DNA of 64,000 bases from Hymenochaete sp. R1 (Eukaryota; Basidiomycota; Agaricomycetes; Hymenochaetales; Hymenochaetaceae), in assembly GCA_019400425.1 (NCBI GenBank), contig JAFREE010000027.1:62001-126000 (forward strand), in the 5' to 3' direction. The notes beneath the pieces are model-generated. The model did no database searches. It was not told the origin of the DNA and worked only from the letters and a program-made list of their open reading frames with translations. The number at the start of each line of letters is the position of its first letter. Position 1 is the stretch's first letter. Shown here piece by piece: positions 59,935-64,000 of the stretch. A program made the position numbers and the translations under genes.

Positions 59935-62900
59935 CTAATCCCAATTAATGTGGATGCCTCCAGCAACAGGCACCGGGCTCGCCTGGCCAACCCCACGTTC
60001 GGCTTCCCGTCTCAACCACTTCACTGCCCTCTTATCCTCCCGAATGAGCGGCTCAAGCAGCGCAAGACACTGCCTATTATGGTCCTTGATCCAAGCGATC
60101 TCGTCTCTGTTCAAGAGACTATCGCGGACCATCTTCGTTTGAATCGGGACGACGGTGAGACGCTCGAAGCCGAGCCAGACGTCTCCCTGGAACTCGTTCT
60201 TGGTCTTAACTTTTCGCACGAGCAGGGCAGACTCGATACGAATCCCGAATTTACCATCGGCATCTGATTAGGAGGCGTATCAGTCGAAAGTCGAATGGTC
60301 GGTAGAAAGGAGAATAACAGCTACTTACAGAAACCAGGTTCATTCGTGATAACGTGTCCTGGTGTAAGCGGTACATCCGAGCTGAAGCTATGCGGACCTT
60401 CATGTACGTTTAGGTAACTCCCAAACCCATGACCAGTCCCATGCAAGTAGTTAAGTCCATCTCTCCAAAGCGCATTCCGCGCGAGAACGTCCAATGCACG
60501 ACCGCTTGTTCCCTCGGGGAAGACGGCGCCGTCGATGGCGATGTGTCCTTGCAGTACCCGCGTGAAAGCCTCGCATTGCTCGACTGTGGGCTGGCCAAAG
60601 TGAACGGTACGTGTCGTGTCAATCGTGCCGTCGCGGTACTGAGCGCCAGAGTCGCTGCGATTCAAACGTCAGAGACGGTTCATATTTAGAGACGAAACTC
60701 GAAATTAGAGAAAGCTTACTTAAGGTAAGGCGTCCCTCTTTCAATAAACTTCGAGGTACTTCTTTTGGGAGTGTAATGGGGTAAAGCCGCGTTAGCTCCC
60801 GTCGCGCTCGTCGTCTCATACGCAAGCCCTTCGAAATACTCTCCCTTTCGCCTATACTCTTTCAGCCGCGCGCCAGCTTCATACTCTGTCACCTCATAGT
60901 CCTTCGAAATCTTGTCGTCGAGCCAAGCAAGCCATCTCACGTACGCTGCGCCGTCCCTTAGGTACGCGTTACGCATGCCTTCGACCTCGGTTGGGTTTTT
61001 GACAGCCTTGAGCGAGTCGATGTACGAGGGAGACGGAGTGATGGTGTAGCGGAAGTGCGTCAGGAGGAGGGAAATGGCGTAGGAAGTCTCGTCGGAAATA
61101 AGGACACGTCCATTTCCCCAATTTGGCCTCCTAAGGAAACTCCACAGGTCGTTGTATTCACGTAGGTCAACGTTCAATCCGTTCAGGTAGCTGCGTACTT
61201 CATCATCGACTTTACTCAATTCGACGAAGAGCACTGCAGCGTCGAGAGAGATGAAAAGGTAAGCTTGGAAGACAGGGTTGTAGGGTATGTCCCGTCCGCG
61301 GAGGTTCAGCACCCACGCAATATTCGACAGACTGCTCACGAGGGTAGCAGCATGTTTTTGTGACTCGGTCGCTGGGCCTGGCTTCGCATACGCAGGCCTA
61401 GCTGGAGGCTGGGATGAGATCCAGCCCCTTATGGTGCTCAACTTCGTTCTCGAGTCCTCTCCGGCAAATTTGCGAGGTTGGCGGAAGATCTTTTCCTTTG
61501 AGCGGGAAGGGCGGCTTTTCCACACAAGATCGATGAGGTTCTGAGCGGGGAAGACAAGCTTGGCACCAAGTTTCTGGATAGTGCTATTCAACGCGGAGGC
61601 CTTGGCGTAGTTTATGAGTCGGGCATCCAATCCCACTCGGGAACCATCGGTGAGGCGTGTAAGAAGAAAGCCTTGCCAATCCCGTGGGCCATCGATGATA
61701 GGAGCGCGAATCAGGTTCCAATTGGGATCTAATTCATCCTCGGCTTGAAGCCAGTAGCGGGAGTCAGTGACGAGATAGGCGCTCGTCTTTGAGATTATTG
61801 CCACCCCCGCCGAACCGGTAAAGCTACAAAACAAGACAAATGTCAAAATCGGAGATTTACAAAGACACAAACGGCGCCCTTACCCTGAGATGAACTCCCT
61901 GCGCTTGTCTGACGGTGCTACATATTCAGATCCATGAGGGTCCTCACTGGGCACGATGCTACAGCGCGAAACAGTGTTCAGAAAACGTGTTCGTCAAGCT
62001 TAAAAGACATAGGCGACGCACTAATAGTCCAAGTTATCCTTCGTCATCAGCGCCCTCAGCTCCTGCACCCTGGCACTCGTGTCAACACGTTCGATCGGCT
62101 CGTCGATGTCGTCGAGCTTGCGCTGAAGAGCTGAACCGACAAGCGTGCTCTGAGAGTCTGCGGGCGAGAACGGGGGTCTTTGTGGAGAGTATCGGCCCAT
62201 GCCCATACCCGCGGAGCCTTTGGAAGCACCTGACCTCCCAGAGCTTTTGGAGGTCTGCGTGTTCGATCGCGTGGGTGCGTTACTCCGGTGAGGAGATGAA
62301 GGCGATGTGCGGGGCGATTCGTCAACGATGGTGGAGAGGGGTGGTCTGACTGGCAATGCTGGTCCCGGGGACACGATAGAGAACTGGGATGTGTTGAGTG
62401 AACGCGAAGTGAAAGGAGTATCACCACCCATGGGATTGGTAAAAGTAGCATTCGTGGACGTCGAGTTGTTGCGCGTGAGCTTGGAGCCACTTTTTTTCTC
62501 TACCAACCCCTTGTCGACGTTGACACCCTTTTCCTTCTGCCTCGCCTTCCCTAGACCCCAGCCAAAGCCCCATCCCAGCTTGCGCGGCTGTGGTGGAGGC
62601 GGAGTCGAAGCACGGGAGGGAACATTGTAAGATTCCGAGTCCGTCTTGAAAGTGAGTTTGTCACCCTTTGTGGTTACAGTTTCCGACGAAGAGTAAGAGT
62701 TTGCCCGTGTCAGGTCAGCAGGAGAGCCAACTGAAAATGATCTTTGAAGTGAGTTACGGGGAGAAGGGGAGAATGAGCGAGGATAGTTGTTGTGAGAATC
62801 GTGATCGTAAGACTCTCTCCTCGGCAGATACGAGCTTTTCTCTGAGAACGTCCTCGAGGGCGACAGTCTTCTCTCTTTCTTCTTCTTCCCACTTCCAAAC

Positions 62901-62944
62901 GGCAGACACAACGGTGGTGGTGGGGGCGGCGGGGGAGGTGCCAT
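59935..62944 (-). CDS. Aminopeptidase P (Xaa-Pro), with long N-terminal extension
   Basis: Metallopeptidase of family M24B that removes N-terminal residues before proline. First exon (62021-62944) encodes about 300 residues: a Pro8-9 start, a KKKKERR patch, Ser/Pro/Thr-rich disorder and [20 protein letters not shown], before the normal beginning [20 protein letters not shown]. Intron then [20 protein letters not shown] and [21 protein letters not shown]. The core carries the metal ligands: [16 protein letters not shown] (two Asp), [16 protein letters not shown] (His), ITNEPGF and GIRIES (two Glu). The ending is IHINWD, stop 59935. Typical cytosolic aminopeptidase P is about 620 residues; this one is about 900. 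The splice (ttggactatta|gtgcgt..gctgtag|c) makes the extension and peptidase one gene; the extension has no recognised domain and could regulate or localise the enzyme. Confidence 0.9.
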
Positions 62945-64000
62945 TCGTTGTCAACGTCGGGAACGGTGTGAACGGTGGTGATGGTCAGGGTAAAAGAAGG
63001 GGGATGTGCAGACCTGCGAGGGACGACCGACGGGACTTTCTTACGGTCCTTCTCACACGCGAAACCCGAAAAAGTAATTTCATAAGCTCCGGTGAAATTT
63101 TTGTTTCAACATTTAGCTTTTTTGCTGAATAAGCTAATAGAAATGGCCAAAACTGGCGAAATTTGTATGCTGACTAATCTATTGTTCTCTGCTTCGGGCA
63201 GACACTCCGGTCCGATCAAAAAATCATCATCAATGCTCATTTCCGACTGTCTGAGTCAATCTGCTGCTACCTCAACCTCAGCCACCTCAGCCTTGCACAC
63301 AAGGAGTCCAAGCTTTTTTTGCATGGCTTGCTCCGTTCTGCTGGCTATACCCGTATTTCATTTCGATGCTCATCTGACCTCCCAGCTAGCTTCGCCGGGT
63401 TGCAGCAGAGAAGAGAAGGTGGACACGCAGGTGTACACGAGTTCGTCTTCGCCGCCGAATCTTCCGAAGTTCACTGACTGAGCTTTGGCAACCGCCGATG
63501 CCCTCTTCCTCTTATCAATTGCCCCAGAACCTTCTCAGGTCAGCCTCTTTCCTTCTTGAACGAACACGGCCCCCAATAGAGGAACGTGGCCTGGACTCTG
63601 CTTGCAGTTTAAGATGATCCTGTGACTATTCCTTACGTTGTTTACGATGATTATGGATTTCCGGCGTTCAATACACGGAACTTGCTTATGAAGCCGATTG
63701 ACAATGTTATCCGCGTGTTCGGAGAAAGAGACGGTACAGGAGGTTTGTATAGAACTAGTAAGCATCAATTGAAACCCGTTTTTCTTATGTATTTTAATTT
63801 TTCAAAAAAAAAGTCCCTCTCAATCTGAACTAGCGTCCAGACGACAAACTAGTCTTGCTGCCAAAATAAAGAGCGCAAGCCGAAGAGAATGACTTGGGCG
63901 TCCTCCAAATCCGTGGAATGACCACAGCTCTAGTACTGCTTCGTTGATTTCTTTGTTCAAAAGATACTCAGAATGAGGCTGAAGTCTTCAGCTTCTGGTC
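62945..64000. other. Right edge, no secure gene
   Basis: Upstream of the aminopeptidase start. Near the edge a plus-strand frame (63622-63755) with IPYVVYDDYGFPAFNTRNLL reads like a protein exon, but no family or partner exon is visible and the window ends before it can be extended. Confidence 0.35.

Overview
The window is eukaryotic and fungal. Genes carry many short introns (about 50-75 bp, GT..AG), both strands are used, and TATA boxes lie roughly 80-110 bp before the start codons of several secreted-enzyme genes. The gene content points to a wood- or litter-decaying basidiomycete of the Agaricomycetes: several class II (ligninolytic-type) peroxidases, a DUF6533-type membrane protein, a C-terminal Zn2Cys6 transcription factor, an F-box protein and a Vps3844-type protein. 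I cannot name the species from the sequence.

Layout. 0.2-4.0 kb: alanyl-tRNA synthetase (minus) with an N-terminal mitochondrial-type leader and a second in-frame ATG. 4.7-5.3 kb: a small HABP4/PAI-RBP1-like protein (minus). 7.3-18.1 kb: three tandem, same-strand, five-exon manganese peroxidase genes of exactly 371 codons each, with an F-box gene between the first and second and the decayed remains of a second F-box copy between the second and third, so the ancestral repeat unit was peroxidase plus F-box. 18.3-20.1 kb: RING/coiled-coil protein (minus). 23.3-26.7 kb: large Zn2Cys6 regulator. 27.2-27.9 kb: broken DUF6533 copy; 29.6-31.6 kb: unrecognised single-exon protein; 32.4-34.0 kb: intact DUF6533 copy. 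34.7-36.3 kb: fourth Mn-peroxidase (minus) with an apparent one-base frameshift. 37.8-39.1 kb: Vps3844-domain protein, divergent from TSR1 (39.6-42.5 kb). 43.1-44.7 kb: first member of an unrecognised family. 45.0-46.0 kb: hemerythrin-like protein, divergent from SDH membrane-anchor subunit (46.4-47.2 kb). 47.8-49.3 kb: a class II peroxidase that has lost the Mn-binding residues. 50.7-51.7 kb: THO1/SARNP-like SAP protein. 52.4-56.1 kb: two more members of the unrecognised family in tandem. 56.6-59.0 kb: NOG1. 59.9-62.9 kb: cytosolic-type aminopeptidase P with a roughly 300-residue N-terminal extension.

How the genes relate. Five class II peroxidases within 42 kb make this a peroxidase island: an amplified Mn-peroxidase array plus an outlying Mn-peroxidase and a generic peroxidase. 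All have secretion signals and would act outside the cell on Mn(II) or on phenolic substrates. The genes around them are ordinary housekeeping genes (translation, ribosome biogenesis, respiration, mRNA export, peptide turnover) interleaved with lineage-type paralog families that have duplicated and in part decayed (F-box, DUF6533, the KTAEWSE family). The KTAEWSE family (three intron-poor, helical, basic-tailed paralogs) is the best candidate here for something undescribed.
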